This document shows positions 49,673-60,597 of a stretch of DNA of 64,000 bases, piece after piece. Under the pieces are notes generated by a model. The model was given only the letters and a program-made list of their open reading frames with translations. It did no database searches and was not told the DNA's origin. Source of the stretch: Staphylococcus pettenkoferi (GTDB lineage: Bacteria > Bacillota > Bacilli > Staphylococcales > Staphylococcaceae); NCBI RefSeq assembly GCF_002902685.1, contig NZ_PPRN01000064.1:1-64000 (forward strand), in the 5' to 3' direction. Made by a program: the position numbers and the translations under genes. Each line of letters begins with the position of its first letter. Position 1 is the first letter of the stretch.

Positions 49673-50257
49673 ATGAACGCTTGTGCTTTCAATGCGACTG
49701 ATCCGCTATATATTGACTATCATGATCATTACTGGGAACAACCTCATTATGACAGCCTTGAACTCTTTAAGTTGCTGGCTTTAGAGTCGCAACATGCCGG
49801 TTTGTCTTGGTTAACGATTTTAAAAAAGAAAGAAGCATACGAGGAAGCTTTCTATGACTTCGACCCTGAGAAAATAGCGGAAATGACTGATGAAGATGTG
49901 GACGAGTTAATGGACTTTCCAAATATTGTTCATAACCGTAAGAAATTAGAAGCGATTATCGGGCAAGCACGTGGTTATTTACAAATTGAACAAGATTATG
50001 ATAGCTTTAGTGATTTTTTATGGTCGTATGTCGATCATCAACCGCTTAATATGAACTATCATTCAGCTTCAGAACGTCTTACTGTAGACGAACGTGCGAC
50101 CCAGCTTTCGAAAGATTTAAAGCATTATGGATTCAAATTTTTAGGCCCAGTGACGGTGTTTTCATTTTTGGAAGCGGCGGGTTTATATAATAGTCATTTA
50201 GTCGATTGTCCTTATAATCCGAAGAATCGATTAACTGAACCTGAAAGAGAATTGTAA
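49673..50257 (+). CDS. tag: DNA-3-methyladenine glycosylase I
   Basis: Removes 3-methyladenine from alkylated DNA as the first step of base excision repair. The 194-residue protein has the N-terminal CAFNATDPLYIDYHDHYWEQ, LFKLLALESQHAGLSWLTIL, and C-terminal His/Cys zinc-site residues around NSHLVDCPY. The frame begins at 49634, but that ATG overlaps the -10, whereas the ATG at 49673 follows GGAGGG. It is single, divergent from valS. Confidence 0.93.
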   Translation: MNACAFNATDPLYIDYHDHYWEQPHYDSLELFKLLALESQHAGLSWLTILKKKEAYEEAFYDFDPEKIAEMTDEDVDELMDFPNIVHNRKKLEAIIGQARGYLQIEQDYDSFSDFLWSYVDHQPLNMNYHSASERLTVDERATQLSKDLKHYGFKFLGPVTVFSFLEAAGLYNSHLVDCPYNPKNRLTEPEREL

Positions 50258-50334
50258 GGTTTAAGCATAGATTGAACTATTAGCATGAGACGATTTCGGA
50301 AGACGTACAATCTCATAATTTAATAAAGGTGCAC

Positions 50335-50369
50335 CCTATTAAAGTGAATGACTGTTAGGGTGCACCTTC
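50335..50369. terminator. terminator after tag
   Basis: AAGGTGCACCCTA and TAGGGTGCACCTT form a 13-bp perfect stem. T-rich sequence follows on the + strand; A/T-rich flanks suggest it may also stop the convergent AbrB-type gene. Confidence 0.88.
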
Positions 50370-50462
50370 ATTTATTCTTTAATTTAAATTTCAAATTTAG
50401 TACTTGACCTTATGGTGTAAATCAATTTCTCGTATTGCATTATTCCTTTTACCCTCTATCAG

Positions 50463-51527
50463 CTAACGTCGTGCCCGATATTTTAAATAATAATTAATCA
50501 ACGGAGCGATGAGGAATAAAATGAAGAATACACGGAAGATGTTATAGCTCGAAATCATCGCTACATCTGCCCCAGTTTCCATCGCAACGAGAATGATTTG
50601 ACTCATTCCACCTGGAGCTGCTCCAAGGAAGAGATCGTTAATTGGATGATGTGTGGCATAACCTATAATGCAAACCATCACGAATGCTACAAGGATAAGC
50701 ATAATATTTTGGAAAGCAATTGCTACTGCAATACGTCCCTTCAGTTGATCAACAAGTTTCGAAATTTGAATACCGATGCGAATCATATACATCACTTGTG
50801 CTGCCGCAATGAGATAATTATCCAAAGTGAACGTAATGCCTGTAATTAAGTTCCATGCGATTAACACGACGATAGGCGCTAACATTTGTTTCGTCGGAAA
50901 GTTAATCTTAGCCATGATGAAATATACGATCGCAATAGCTGCAACGAGTATTAAGAAATTTGGAAGATTAATCGCTTGCGTAAAATCAGGTTGCACTGCG
51001 CCTTGACTGGATTTCTGTCCACTTGATGTACTTGTGAAATAAGAAATAAATGGAACAAGTATAACTACGAAGATGATACGTGATGTCTGCGTTAAACTCA
51101 CCACCATGATATTGGCATTCTTATCTTCTTCAGCCATGAGTAGCATTTGACTCAAAGCCCCAGGAATGACACTTAAAATAGCGGTTTCTGTATTCACTTT
51201 AGCTATTTTCTTAAAGAAGATAGAAACGATCAATGCGATGACGAGTAATAATACCGATATCAATACCACAGTAAGCCAATCATCTTTGATATCGCCGATA
51301 ACACGTTGGGTAAAACTTGAGCCAATTTGTACACCGAGCAAGATTAAACCGAGCTGGCTAATCCAAAATGGCCATTTGACTTCCATCTTGAACAGCTTGA
51401 CGCAGATCAATGCTGCAATAATCGGGCCGAACATAAACGGAAGTAACATATGAACTGCTTTGAGTAGTAAACTGATTACAATAGCAAGCAGTAATACGAT
51501 GAGATTATTTAACCAATTACGTTTCAT
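50463..51527 (-). CDS. AbrB family (duplication domain) membrane protein, putative transporter
   Basis: 354-residue integral membrane protein with about ten TM segments in two related halves. Each half holds a Gly/Pro motif: AILSVIPGALSQMLLMAEE in the first and LFLGAAPGGMSQIILVAMETGADV in the second. This is the hallmark of the AbrB_duplication family, sometimes annotated as transcription regulator or ammonia monooxygenase, neither supported here. The substrate is unknown. The ATG at 51527 has a distant GGGAAG; the longer frame to 51593 lacks an SD. Confidence 0.85.
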   Translation of the reverse strand: MKRNWLNNLIVLLLAIVISLLLKAVHMLLPFMFGPIIAALICVKLFKMEVKWPFWISQLGLILLGVQIGSSFTQRVIGDIKDDWLTVVLISVLLLVIALIVSIFFKKIAKVNTETAILSVIPGALSQMLLMAEEDKNANIMVVSLTQTSRIIFVVILVPFISYFTSTSSGQKSSQGAVQPDFTQAINLPNFLILVAAIAIVYFIMAKINFPTKQMLAPIVVLIAWNLITGITFTLDNYLIAAAQVMYMIRIGIQISKLVDQLKGRIAVAIAFQNIMLILVAFVMVCIIGYATHHPINDLFLGAAPGGMSQIILVAMETGADVAMISSYNIFRVFFILFLIAPLINYYLKYRARR

Positions 51528-51692
51528 ACTTATCACTACTTCCCTTATTGTTGTTACCTTAAAAGTGACACAAAACGCGCACTGTAGCAACAAAAATGCA
51601 ATGAGACGTATACAATATAAATAAGTCTAACTTATCAAATTAGCACAATCACACTAAGTATAAGTTATGATTTCGATTGTTAATAATAAAAA

Positions 51693-51777
51693 ATAAGGAA
51701 ACCGAATAATGATAGATTAAAGTGATAAGTAAAATAAATCATTTTACTTTCAAGCTATCAACATCCGATTCCCTTAA
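51693..51777 (-). terminator. long hairpin after hemL
   Basis: On the minus strand GGGAATCG pairs with CGGTTTCC, then TGATAG with CTATCA, then AAGTAAAAT with ATTTTACTT, followed by TTATTTTTTATT. It is 15 nt past the hemL stop and ends the hem operon. Confidence 0.8.
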
Positions 51778-51792
51778 AATCAACTTATACTA

Positions 51793-53082
51793 TTATTTTG
51801 TAATGCGACCTAATGCCGTATCAAAGGCTTGAATTGTTTGCTTAATATCTTCTTCTGTATGTGCCATAGATAAGAATGTACCTTCGAATTGAGATGGCGG
51901 TAAGAAGACACCTTCTTTGGCCATTTCACGATACATTTGTCCAAAGAGTTCTAAGTCACTCTTATTCGCTTGATCGAAATTAGTCACAGGTCCCTCGTTT
52001 AAGAAGTAACCAATCATAGAACCTGCACGGTTAACAGTAATTGGCACATTGTGTTTTGCGAACACTTCTTTGAGACCTTCTTCAAGTAAATCACCTAAAT
52101 GATTGAAATGATCATAGGATTCTGGAGTCAATTGACTAAGTGTTTCATAACCGCTCGTCATCGCAAGTGGGTTACCTGAAAGTGTACCTGCTTGATAGAT
52201 ATCTCCTACTGGGGCGATGTGATCCATGATTTCTTTTTTACCACCAAAGGCACCTACTGGAAGTCCACCACCAATAACTTTACCTAAGCAAGTTAAGTCA
52301 GGAGTGACATTAAAGTAACCTTGAGCACAGTTGTATCCAACGCGGAAACCTGTCATGACCTCGTCAAAGATCAAGAGTGAACCATATTCTTGAGTAATAT
52401 CACGTAGGCCTTGTAGGAAACCTTCTTGAGGAGGTACAACACCCATATTACCTGCCACCGGTTCAACGATGACCCCAGCAATGTCGTCTCCAAAGTTCTC
52501 GAATGCTGTTTGAATAGCATCTAGGTCATTATATGGAACCGTAATCGTATTCTTAGCAATGCCTTCTGGCACACCTGGAGAGTCAGGTAGACCTAAAGTG
52601 GCTACGCCTGATCCTGCTTTGATTAAAAGTGAGTCACTGTGACCATGGTAACAACCTTCAAATTTAATAATCTTGTTACGGCCAGTGTAACCTCTAGCCA
52701 AACGTAACGTATCCAATGTGGCTTCTGTACCAGAAGAAACCATACGTACTTTCTCAATAGATGGCACTCGGTCAATAACGAGTTGCGCGAGTTTATTCTC
52801 TTGCAGTGTTGAAGAACCGAAACTTGTACCTTTATCTACTGCTTCATGTAACTTCTCAATCACACGTGGGTTTTTATGACCTAGAATGAGCGGCCCCCAA
52901 CTTAAAACATAATCAATATATTCATTACCATCAATATCATAGATATGGGAACCTTCACCATGATCCATGAAGATCGCTGGTGTATCTACAGAGTTGAATG
53001 CACGCACTGGGCTGTTTACGCCTCCTGGCATAAGCGGCTTAGCTTCTTCCATTGCGCGCTCTGATTTAGCGTAACGAGACAT
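51793..53082 (-). CDS. hemL: glutamate-1-semialdehyde 2,1-aminomutase
   Basis: PLP enzyme converting glutamate-1-semialdehyde to 5-aminolevulinate. The 429-residue protein has [16 protein letters not shown] (about 116-131), [12 protein letters not shown] (about 239-250), and PLP lysine K268 in [17 protein letters not shown]. The ATG has AAAGGAGG. It is the last gene of hemAXCDBL, 12 nt after hemB. The sequence closely follows S. aureus HemL. Confidence 0.96.
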   Translation of the reverse strand: MSRYAKSERAMEEAKPLMPGGVNSPVRAFNSVDTPAIFMDHGEGSHIYDIDGNEYIDYVLSWGPLILGHKNPRVIEKLHEAVDKGTSFGSSTLQENKLAQLVIDRVPSIEKVRMVSSGTEATLDTLRLARGYTGRNKIIKFEGCYHGHSDSLLIKAGSGVATLGLPDSPGVPEGIAKNTITVPYNDLDAIQTAFENFGDDIAGVIVEPVAGNMGVVPPQEGFLQGLRDITQEYGSLLIFDEVMTGFRVGYNCAQGYFNVTPDLTCLGKVIGGGLPVGAFGGKKEIMDHIAPVGDIYQAGTLSGNPLAMTSGYETLSQLTPESYDHFNHLGDLLEEGLKEVFAKHNVPITVNRAGSMIGYFLNEGPVTNFDQANKSDLELFGQMYREMAKEGVFLPPSQFEGTFLSMAHTEEDIKQTIQAFDTALGRITK

Positions 53083-53094
53083 CGTAATCCTCCT

Positions 53095-54072
53095 TTATTG
53101 TTGATCTAAATATTTACAAATATCTTTCGCAAAGTAAGTGACGATTAAGTCAGCACCTGCACGCTTCATAGAAATCATTTGTTCCATGACAACAGCTTCT
53201 TCGTCAATCCAACCTTGAAGGGCTGCTGCTTTCGTCATGCTATATTCACCGCTCACGTTGTAAGCGACAACTGGAACATTTGTATGATTACGCACATCGC
53301 GAATAATGTCTAAGAAACTCAATGCTGGTTTAACAATCATCATGTCTGCACCTTCACGCAAGTCACTTTCGAGTTCACGCATCGCTTCACGACGGTTCGC
53401 TGGATCCATTTGATATGTCTTGCGATCACCGAACTGTGGTGTTGATTCCGCTGCGTCACGGAATGGGCCGAAGAAACTAGATGCGTATTTAATACCGTAA
53501 CTCATAATCGGTACATTTTCATAACCTGCATCGTCAAGACCTTGACGAATTTCAGTAACGAAGCCGTCCATCATATTACTTGGCGCGATGATATCCGCAC
53601 CTGCTTCAACTTGAGAAATCGCTGTTTTAACTAAATAAGTTAATGATTGATCATTGTCCACATCTTTCGTCTCGTGATTGATGACACCACAGTGACCATG
53701 ATCTGTATATTCACATAGGCAAGTATCTGCAACGATGAGTAAATCATCATACATCGCCTTTGCCTTACGTGTCGCTTCTTGAATGATACCGTTATGATCG
53801 TAGGCACCTGAGCCTGTCGCATCCTTCTCGTTAGGTACGCCGAAGAACATAATAGCTCTAATTCCTAAGTCATAAGCTTCTTTCAACTCTTCTTCCAAGA
53901 TGTTTAAACTTAATTGATAAATTCCTGGCATAGATGGAATTTCTTCTTTCACATTATCACGTTCAACGACGAAGATAGGATAGATTAAATCTTCCTTGGT
54001 GATACGTGTTTCAGTTACCATATTACGCATTGTTTTAGAACTACGTAAACGTCTATGTCTATCGAATTTCAT
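53095..54072 (-). CDS. hemB: delta-aminolevulinic acid dehydratase (porphobilinogen synthase)
   Basis: Condenses two 5-aminolevulinates to porphobilinogen. The 325-residue protein has the zinc-type cysteines in [16 protein letters not shown], a Schiff-base lysine in [14 protein letters not shown], and the second lysine in [12 protein letters not shown]. So it is the zinc-dependent rather than the magnesium-dependent form. It lies 3 nt after hemD. Confidence 0.96.
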   Translation of the reverse strand: MKFDRHRRLRSSKTMRNMVTETRITKEDLIYPIFVVERDNVKEEIPSMPGIYQLSLNILEEELKEAYDLGIRAIMFFGVPNEKDATGSGAYDHNGIIQEATRKAKAMYDDLLIVADTCLCEYTDHGHCGVINHETKDVDNDQSLTYLVKTAISQVEAGADIIAPSNMMDGFVTEIRQGLDDAGYENVPIMSYGIKYASSFFGPFRDAAESTPQFGDRKTYQMDPANRREAMRELESDLREGADMMIVKPALSFLDIIRDVRNHTNVPVVAYNVSGEYSMTKAAALQGWIDEEAVVMEQMISMKRAGADLIVTYFAKDICKYLDQQ

Positions 54073-54075
54073 ACT

Positions 54076-54759
54076 TTACATCCAACTTTCTTTAACTTTT
54101 TCAATTAATCCATCTAATGTTTGTTCGTCTGCTACTTTAGCCTCTACCCCATATTCTTGGATTGTAGACAAAGTTTGTTGTCCTATTGCATAGTAGTTTG
54201 AAAACGCTTTCGTCATTTCAGGTTGTGAACGATTGAAGAAAGCATCTACAGCTGAAGAACTCGCAAACGTGATAGCGTCTACTTTATTCTGAGCTAATAG
54301 TTGATCAATATCCGTAATATGAGTAGACCACGTACTAGGTTTGTAGAGATCAATTTTAGTAACTTCGAAATCTCTATCTCGCAAAGTATCGACGAGTAAT
54401 GGTCGAGCAGCTTGACTTGAAGGTACAAGAATCTTTGCGTTCTCTTGTGCTTCAAAGTCAGCAAGAAAGCCCTCTTGTGAATAGTCATTGGGACAGAAAT
54501 CAACTGCTATACCTTGTGCTTCGCAGTACGCTTTCGTCTTCTTGCCTATGACGGCAATATGACGATGTGCTGTCTGTTGTAGGTAGGGATAAAAGTATTT
54601 CACAGCATTTTTAGATGAAAAAAGAATCCAGTCATAGTTTAACTTTAACAAGTCTAAATTAAAAGAAAGTGGCTCAATCTTAATCAGTGGTTTGTGAATA
54701 ATAGATAAGCCGTCCTGACTATAATTACTTGTCTGTGTCATTACTATAACTGAATTCAT
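54076..54759 (-). CDS. hemD: uroporphyrinogen-III synthase
   Basis: Closes hydroxymethylbilane to uroporphyrinogen III. The 227-residue protein is divergent, as usual for HemD, but has the family's DWILFSSKNAVKYF and DAITFASSSAVDAF pair and AIGQQT near the C-terminus. An ATG at 54768 lies only 1 nt after AGAGG; the ATG at 54759, 9 nt after it, gives MNSVIVMTQT, so I use it. It is 13 nt after hemC. Confidence 0.9.
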   Translation of the reverse strand: MNSVIVMTQTSNYSQDGLSIIHKPLIKIEPLSFNLDLLKLNYDWILFSSKNAVKYFYPYLQQTAHRHIAVIGKKTKAYCEAQGIAVDFCPNDYSQEGFLADFEAQENAKILVPSSQAARPLLVDTLRDRDFEVTKIDLYKPSTWSTHITDIDQLLAQNKVDAITFASSSAVDAFFNRSQPEMTKAFSNYYAIGQQTLSTIQEYGVEAKVADEQTLDGLIEKVKESWM

Positions 54760-54772
54760 ATTCGTCATCCTC

Positions 54773-55699
54773 TTATAATTCTTCGTTGAGCTTGCGAATA
54801 ATTTCGTAAGCCCCTTGATCTTTCAATACTTGACTTACTTCTTGACCTAATTGGACTGGATCATTACCGCGTGCTGTATGTTGGTAGCGTTCTTTACCAT
54901 CTGTAGACATGATGAGGCCGGTAAACTCTATCGTACCATCTTCATCTTTCGTCGCATATCCACCGATTGGAACTTGGCAACTACCATCCATTTGCTTTAA
55001 GAAAGTACGTTCTGCTGTGACACAATCGGCTACATTCTGATTGTGCACTTGATTTAATAAATCGAGTAGTTCTTGGTCATCTGAACGACACTCGATTCCT
55101 AATGCGCCTTGACCTATAGCAGGAACAAGCGTTTCTTTGTCTAGATAACTTGTGACAATATCATCTGACCAACCCATACGCTTTAACCCAGCAGCTGCCA
55201 GGATAATCGCGTCGTAATCTTCATCTTGTAATTTCTGTAAACGCGTATCAATATTACCACGAATCCATTTAATCTCTACGTGAGGATATTTCGCTTTAAT
55301 TTGCGCACCGCGTCTTAAAGAACTTGTACCCACGATACTTCCTTCTGGTAAATCTTCAAGCGCAACATGGTCATTTGCTACATAGGCATCAAATGGATTC
55401 TCACGATCAGGTATACAGCCTAATGTTAATCCTTCTGAAATGACGCTTGGTACGTCTTTTAAGGAATGAATTGCCATATCGATTTCATGGCTGTATAATT
55501 CGTTCTCTATTTCTTTAACGAATAAGCCCTTACCACCTACTTTGGATAATTGCTTATCAACGATCTGATCCCCTTTAGTCACAATTTCTTTAATTTCAAT
55601 CTCTAGTGATGGATCTATCTTTTTAAGCGAATCAATAAATTGTCGGCTCTGAGTCATAGCTAATTTGCTACGTCGTGAGCCTACGACTAGTTTACGCAT
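54773..55699 (-). CDS. hemC: porphobilinogen deaminase (hydroxymethylbilane synthase)
   Basis: Polymerises four porphobilinogens on a dipyrromethane cofactor. The 308-residue protein has VGSRRSKLA at 5-13, HSLKDVP at about 78-84, [11 protein letters not shown], and the cofactor cysteine C241 in [10 protein letters not shown]. The TTG at 55708 abuts GGAGG; the ATG at 55699, 9 nt after it, is the start. Part of the hem operon, after hemX. Confidence 0.96.
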   Translation of the reverse strand: MRKLVVGSRRSKLAMTQSRQFIDSLKKIDPSLEIEIKEIVTKGDQIVDKQLSKVGGKGLFVKEIENELYSHEIDMAIHSLKDVPSVISEGLTLGCIPDRENPFDAYVANDHVALEDLPEGSIVGTSSLRRGAQIKAKYPHVEIKWIRGNIDTRLQKLQDEDYDAIILAAAGLKRMGWSDDIVTSYLDKETLVPAIGQGALGIECRSDDQELLDLLNQVHNQNVADCVTAERTFLKQMDGSCQVPIGGYATKDEDGTIEFTGLIMSTDGKERYQHTARGNDPVQLGQEVSQVLKDQGAYEIIRKLNEEL

Positions 55700-55730
55700 C
55701 GCGCGCAACCTCCTAAATAAATATTGTTAA

Positions 55731-56567
55731 TTATAATGACGTCCACTGATGGAAATTCGGTATATGGGATGCGAAAAGCAAGTTTACCATACATAATCCA
55801 AACAGAACGATGTTGAAATAGATTAGCAATTGTTTATTCAATAATTGCTTCACTCTACAGAGAAGATATAAACCGTACATGATGATAATAACGATAGAGA
55901 GAATCATCTTAGAGTCGATAACGAATTGATGATCTAAAGAATTCACGCCCCATTGCGCACCTAGAATAGTGCTGACAATGAGTAGAATGAAACCTATCAA
56001 TGAGCTATAGAACACTGTCTTCTCTAACGTCGCTACGCTACCTATACGGAAATACTTCTGAGTAAATCGTTTCTCCTTTAGATTACGATATTGAATCAAA
56101 TACAACAAGCAATTCACGAATGCAAATGCAAACACAGCATAACTTAATGTCGCGAAGCAGACGTGCACGATAAGCAACTCGTTGATGAGTGTTAATTTCT
56201 GACCTTCAGTTTGATTGTAGGTCGGCTGAAATGTATTGAGCGCAAGCAAAGTAAACCCGATAATATTGAATAAAAATATCGAGAAGTTAAGTTGCTTGAT
56301 GACGCTTATGACAATAGAAATTGAAATGATGAGCCATGTCAATGCGAAGAACACGTCAAAGATATTATTTAACGGTACGTGTCGCGTCATGTTGATATAG
56401 ATAGACAAAGAGATTGTTTGTAATACCCAAACAATCCCTAAAGTGATGAACCCAAAATTTCTTATTCTATAATTTTTATTTAGAAAATCATAAAAATAAC
56501 AAGCAATACTGATTAAATAAACGAGTAAAATGAGTTCATGAAAACGAATGAACAACGTATCTTGCAT
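55731..56567 (-). CDS. hemX: HemX-type cytochrome c assembly-like membrane protein
   Basis: 278-residue integral membrane protein with about eight TM segments, related to CcsA/HemX. In B. subtilis HemX lies in the same operon slot (hemAXCDBL) and lowers HemA protein level; the mechanism is not settled. The SD is weak (GGTGATG), so it may depend on coupling to hemA, 23 nt upstream. It contains LGAQWGVNSLDHQFVID, typical of the family. Confidence 0.88.
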   Translation of the reverse strand: MQDTLFIRFHELILLVYLISIACYFYDFLNKNYRIRNFGFITLGIVWVLQTISLSIYINMTRHVPLNNIFDVFFALTWLIISISIVISVIKQLNFSIFLFNIIGFTLLALNTFQPTYNQTEGQKLTLINELLIVHVCFATLSYAVFAFAFVNCLLYLIQYRNLKEKRFTQKYFRIGSVATLEKTVFYSSLIGFILLIVSTILGAQWGVNSLDHQFVIDSKMILSIVIIIMYGLYLLCRVKQLLNKQLLIYFNIVLFGLCMVNLLFASHIPNFHQWTSL

Positions 56568-56590
56568 ATCATCACCATATTAGCTTGAGC

Positions 56591-57934
56591 TTATTCAAAA
56601 CTTAGAATTTGAGTGCGAAGATCTTGTTTAGAACTTTGGCGTCGCTCTTTTTTCTTAGGAAGCGCATCTTCTGCTTCGATATCGAAAATATTTTGGAATA
56701 GCTCTAGTTTTTCATTACTTTTCTTCTCATTACCTAGCTCTTTCGCTTGTTTAATAGGATCTTTCAACATTTGATTAATGATACTTTTAGTGTGCTTAGA
56801 AATAACCTTTCTTTCACGTTCTGAAAGATGAGGTAACTTTCTATCTATGCTATCCATAGTTTCAGATTGGATGTTCATTGCTTTTTTACGTAAAGCACGA
56901 ATGACAGGTACAACACCTAGCATATTCACCCATTCGTTATGTGCGTCAATTTCTTGTGGGATTTGTGCAGCGATAGCATCCGCAGCAAGTTGACGCTCTC
57001 TCAAGTTAGCATCTACTAATCCTTTAAGATCATCTACATCATAGTTAAAGACATCCGTAATTGCGTTAATATCGGGTTCCACGTCACGTGGCAACGCAAT
57101 ATCGATGAGTACAAGTGAATCATTTTTACGTTGAGATGCAATACTTTGCATCATACTATTAGTTATAATATAGTCACTTGAACTTGTTGAGCTGATAACC
57201 ATATCAGCATCTGTTAATAAAGCTGGTAATGAATCAATTGAAGCATAAGAAACACCATGATTATTTGCAAGTGTTTCTGCTTTTGAAACAGTACGGTTAA
57301 CGATTGTAATATCATTAACACCTGAACCTTTAAGATTTAAGAGTGAGAGTTCACTCATTTCCCCTGCACCGATGATGATTGCCTTTTTATTATCAATCTT
57401 ACCGAAGATTTTCTTACCTAATTCAACAGCCGCATAAGACACACTAACGGCATTATCCGCAATATCTGTCTCATTATGCGCTTTCTTCGCGAAAGTAATT
57501 GCTTGTTTAAATAAGTGGTTGAAAATCGTTCCCGTCGTATCTTCTTCTTGCGCGATGAAGAACGCATTTCTCATTTGACCAAGAATTTGCGTCTCACCAA
57601 GTACGATGGAATCTAATCCAGAAGTTACACGCAATAAATGATTTACTGCTTCGTCCCCCACTTTAACTTCTGAAATTGCTTTAATATCTTCCACTTCAAG
57701 ACCAGAATTACGTGCTAAAAAGCGTTGAACGTAATAACGTCCAGTGTGAATTTGGTCTGCAACTACATATACTTCCGTGCGATTACATGTTGATAAGATG
57801 ACATTCTCTAAAATCGCTTTCGTTTCAAACAAATCAACATTCGCTGAACGTATGTTATCTTCTTTGAAGGCAACTTTCTCTCTCAATGCTACATCTGCAG
57901 TGCGATGGTTAATACTTATCGCAATTAAATGCAT
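56591..57934 (-). CDS. hemA: glutamyl-tRNA reductase
   Basis: First committed step of haem synthesis by the C5 pathway: reduces Glu-tRNA to glutamate-1-semialdehyde with NADPH. The 447-residue protein starts [15 protein letters not shown] and has nucleophile C50 in [19 protein letters not shown], the NADPH loop [11 protein letters not shown], and a C-terminal dimerisation helix. The ATG has GGAGGGCG. It is first in hemAXCDBL, under the promoter at 57969-57996. Confidence 0.96.
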   Translation of the reverse strand: MHLIAISINHRTADVALREKVAFKEDNIRSANVDLFETKAILENVILSTCNRTEVYVVADQIHTGRYYVQRFLARNSGLEVEDIKAISEVKVGDEAVNHLLRVTSGLDSIVLGETQILGQMRNAFFIAQEEDTTGTIFNHLFKQAITFAKKAHNETDIADNAVSVSYAAVELGKKIFGKIDNKKAIIIGAGEMSELSLLNLKGSGVNDITIVNRTVSKAETLANNHGVSYASIDSLPALLTDADMVISSTSSSDYIITNSMMQSIASQRKNDSLVLIDIALPRDVEPDINAITDVFNYDVDDLKGLVDANLRERQLAADAIAAQIPQEIDAHNEWVNMLGVVPVIRALRKKAMNIQSETMDSIDRKLPHLSERERKVISKHTKSIINQMLKDPIKQAKELGNEKKSNEKLELFQNIFDIEAEDALPKKKERRQSSKQDLRTQILSFE

Positions 57935-57968
57935 TTATAACGCCCTCCATACATATTACAATAACTAC

Positions 57969-57996
57969 ATTATAACACAATTTATCCCGTAGTTAA
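57969..57996 (-). promoter_or_regulatory. promoter of the hem operon
   Basis: TTAACT (57991-57996) and TATAAT (57969-57974) with a 16-nt spacer on the minus strand. An inverted repeat TTATAAT-N6-ATTGTAA overlaps the -10 and start region. The rest of 57997-58243 shows no gene, terminator or other clear signal. Confidence 0.7.
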
Positions 57997-58243
57997 GCAC
58001 TCTGCTTGATTTAATTATAAATATTCTAATGTAAGAATCAGAAGACTACATGTTGAGTTATAAAATGTGAACGAACAGCCCTTTTTGCTCTATATTTGAG
58101 TACTAGCCCCACTTATAGATACCAGGTGTATTTCGAATAAATTCAAAAGGATGTCTCGCGATTCTAATCTAGCTACATTCTACTATGAAATTTGATCGAG
58201 ATAGTACCTCTTAAATTAACCAGTCGTTATCACATTAGAATAA

Positions 58244-58831
58244 TTATAAATAACTTTCGATAGCATCCCAAATCTGTTGTTGCTTATTTCCTTTTATAGA
58301 TGAATAACTAATGATTTGATCGCCTTCTTCAAGCTCTAACTCGCGTTTCACCATAGCAAGTTGTTTCTGTACTTGGCCTCTTTTAATCTTATCCTCTTTA
58401 GTCAACACAATCAGCGTTGGTATTTCAAAGTGCTTAAGATAATCATACATCAACACATCATCTTCTGTCGGTTTGTGACGAATATCAACGAGTTGTACTA
58501 CGAGTTTCAAACTTTCTCTCTGTGTGAGATAAGCTTCAATCATCTTGCCAAACTCTTCGCGCTTCTTCTTACTCACTTTGGCATATCCGTATCCTGGCAC
58601 ATCAACGAAGATAAGCTGACTGTCGATATCATAGAAATTTAGTGTTTGTGTCTTACCTGGCTGAGCAGACGTACGCGCCATATTCTTGCGACCTATCATA
58701 CTATTGATAAAGGTCGATTTCCCCACATTAGAACGTCCACTCAATGCCACCTCACTTAGCCCTGTTTCAGGATATTGCTCTGGCTTTACTGCACTGATGA
58801 GTAGTTCGATTTTATTCGGATTAACCTTCAT
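58244..58831 (-). CDS. engB: ribosome biogenesis GTPase EngB (YsxC/YihA)
   Basis: 195-residue GTPase of 50S assembly: G1 [10 protein letters not shown] (31-40), G2 region [17 protein letters not shown]3 DVPGYGYA, G4 LTKEDK. The ATG is 12 nt after an AGGGTAG SD. It is transcribed after clpX from its own region; a terminator lies between them. No clear terminator follows it. Confidence 0.95.
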   Translation of the reverse strand: MKVNPNKIELLISAVKPEQYPETGLSEVALSGRSNVGKSTFINSMIGRKNMARTSAQPGKTQTLNFYDIDSQLIFVDVPGYGYAKVSKKKREEFGKMIEAYLTQRESLKLVVQLVDIRHKPTEDDVLMYDYLKHFEIPTLIVLTKEDKIKRGQVQKQLAMVKRELELEEGDQIISYSSIKGNKQQQIWDAIESYL

Positions 58832-59015
58832 AGCTACCCTCTCTTCTCTATTTAACTAACTGTTTCATTATATTATATTGTGAACGGAGATGCGAGTGCT
58901 GTCACGAAAGTTTCATATTATTCATTATATATATTGAGTAAAATGCAATACTCAATGGGATGATTGCTAAATCCCTTATTCATCCCTAATTCTTCTTCAT
59001 AACTCATAAATCCAA

Positions 59016-59053
59016 AAAAATCGCTCATCTGCCTTATAAAGACAAATGAGCGA
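59016..59053 (-). terminator. terminator of clpX
   Basis: TCGCTCAT and ATGAGCGA arms with a loop of about 17 nt, then TTTTTTT on the minus strand. It separates clpX from engB. Confidence 0.88.
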
Positions 59054-59092
59054 CACAATTATCATACAAACTTTAACAACGATAGCACCTAG

Positions 59093-60355
59093 CTATGCAG
59101 AAGTTTGCTCTTTATTAACTAAATTACCTTCATTATCATATAGTTCTGGTTCAGTTTCATCTGTAATTGTTTGTTCTGTAATAACGACTTTCACTACACC
59201 ATCGCTTGAAGGCACATCGTACATAATGTCAATTAATGCTTCTTCGATGATTGAACGTAAACCACGAGCACCTGTCTTACGTTCGATAGCTTTGTTACTA
59301 ATGGCAGCTAAGGCTTCATCAGTAAATTCAAGTTCTACATTATCTAATTCGAGCATCTTCGTATATTGTTTAACTAATGCGTTCTTAGGTTGAGTTAAAA
59401 TATTTTTCAATGCTTCAACATCTAATTGTTCGAGGTTAGCAACAATAGGTACACGACCGATGAATTCAGGAATTAAACCGTAAGATTGTAAGTCCTCTGG
59501 TCGAATTTGTTCTAATAATGCATCTTCATCGTATTTAGATGCTTCACTACTTGCAAAGCCGATAACCTTTTCACCTAGACGACGTTTAATCACGTCTTCG
59601 ATACCGTCAAAGGCACCACCTAGGATGAAGAGAATATTAGTTGTATCAATTTGAATCAATTCTTGGTTTGGATGCTTACGTCCGCCTTGAGGTGGCACAC
59701 TAGCGCTCGTACCTTCAAGAATTTTGAGTAACGCTTGTTGTACACCCTCACCGGAAACATCACGTGTGATTGACGTATTTTCTGATTTACGTGCAATTTT
59801 ATCGATTTCGTCGACGTAGATAATTCCTTTTTCAGCTTTATCTACATCGAAATCAGCGGCTTGGATTAAACGTAAGAGGATATTCTCAACGTCATCACCT
59901 ACATAACCTGCTTCAGTTAAGCTCGTCGCATCGGCAATAGCGAAAGGCACGTTAAGCGTCTTAGCTAATGTTTGTGCGAGTAATGTCTTACCGCTACCTG
60001 TAGGTCCGATTAACGCAACGTTACTCTTTTGAAGCTCAACATCATCGTCATCAGGACCGAGTTGTTGAATACGTTTATAGTGGTTGTAGACCGCAACTGC
60101 TAGGGATTTCTTAGCTTTCTCTTGTCCAATGACATAATCATTTAACTGATCCATGATTTCTTTAGGAGTAGGTAATTCAGTTAAACCTTCTGGAGCGGAT
60201 TGAGAGAGCTCTTCTTCTACGATTTCAGAGCATAATTCGATACACTCATTACAAATGTAAACGCCGCTACCAGCAACTAATTTTTTAACTTGATCTTGGT
60301 CCTTTCCACAGAAAGAACACTTTAAGTTTTCTTCATCTTCATTGAATTTAAACAT
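59093..60355 (-). CDS. clpX: ATP-dependent Clp protease ATP-binding subunit ClpX
   Basis: AAA+ unfoldase feeding substrates to ClpP. The 420-residue protein has an N-terminal zinc-binding domain with C13, C16, C35 and C38, Walker [13 protein letters not shown] (about 114-125), Walker [12 protein letters not shown], pore-1 loop AGYVGDD, and the ClpP-docking loop VIGFASSEA (IGF). The ATG has AGGGGTG. It has its own promoter and terminator, between tig and engB. Confidence 0.97.
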   Translation of the reverse strand: MFKFNEDEENLKCSFCGKDQDQVKKLVAGSGVYICNECIELCSEIVEEELSQSAPEGLTELPTPKEIMDQLNDYVIGQEKAKKSLAVAVYNHYKRIQQLGPDDDDVELQKSNVALIGPTGSGKTLLAQTLAKTLNVPFAIADATSLTEAGYVGDDVENILLRLIQAADFDVDKAEKGIIYVDEIDKIARKSENTSITRDVSGEGVQQALLKILEGTSASVPPQGGRKHPNQELIQIDTTNILFILGGAFDGIEDVIKRRLGEKVIGFASSEASKYDEDALLEQIRPEDLQSYGLIPEFIGRVPIVANLEQLDVEALKNILTQPKNALVKQYTKMLELDNVELEFTDEALAAISNKAIERKTGARGLRSIIEEALIDIMYDVPSSDGVVKVVITEQTITDETEPELYDNEGNLVNKEQTSA

Positions 60356-60381
60356 TATATTTACACCCCTATTTCCTAAAG

Positions 60382-60410
60382 ACTATACTAGAATGAATTT
60401 TAATATGCAA
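60382..60410 (-). promoter_or_regulatory. promoter of clpX
   Basis: TTGCAT (60405-60410) and TATAGT (60382-60387), 17 nt apart on the minus strand, 27 nt before the clpX ATG. Confidence 0.7.
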
Positions 60411-60477
60411 CTGACGGTAACTACAAGTTAAATGCCTTATGTTTGAGTCTTCAGACTTAACTTTCCCGTTAGTTAAA

Positions 60478-60527
60478 AAATATAAGCCCCAGCATGCATA
60501 AAATTTAAACTTTAGTTATGCTGGGGC
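60478..60527 (-). terminator. terminator of tig
   Basis: GCCCCAGCAT and ATGCTGGGGC form a 10-bp perfect stem around a loop of about 20 nt, followed by TTATATTTTTT on the minus strand. Confidence 0.88.
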
Positions 60528-60597
60528 CTCAAATTATTCACTTCAAAACAGCAATATTTGATTGCAATTTATGAAATTAGTTACTACTTTATTAAAA

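Noticed and set aside
50463-51527. AbrB-type transcription regulator
   Set aside because: The name comes from a family label only; the protein is an integral membrane protein with duplicated halves and no DNA-binding domain.
58932-58955. TTGAGT/ACTCAA hairpin between engB and clpX
   Set aside because: A 6-bp stem without a T run or clear relation to a promoter; likely chance.
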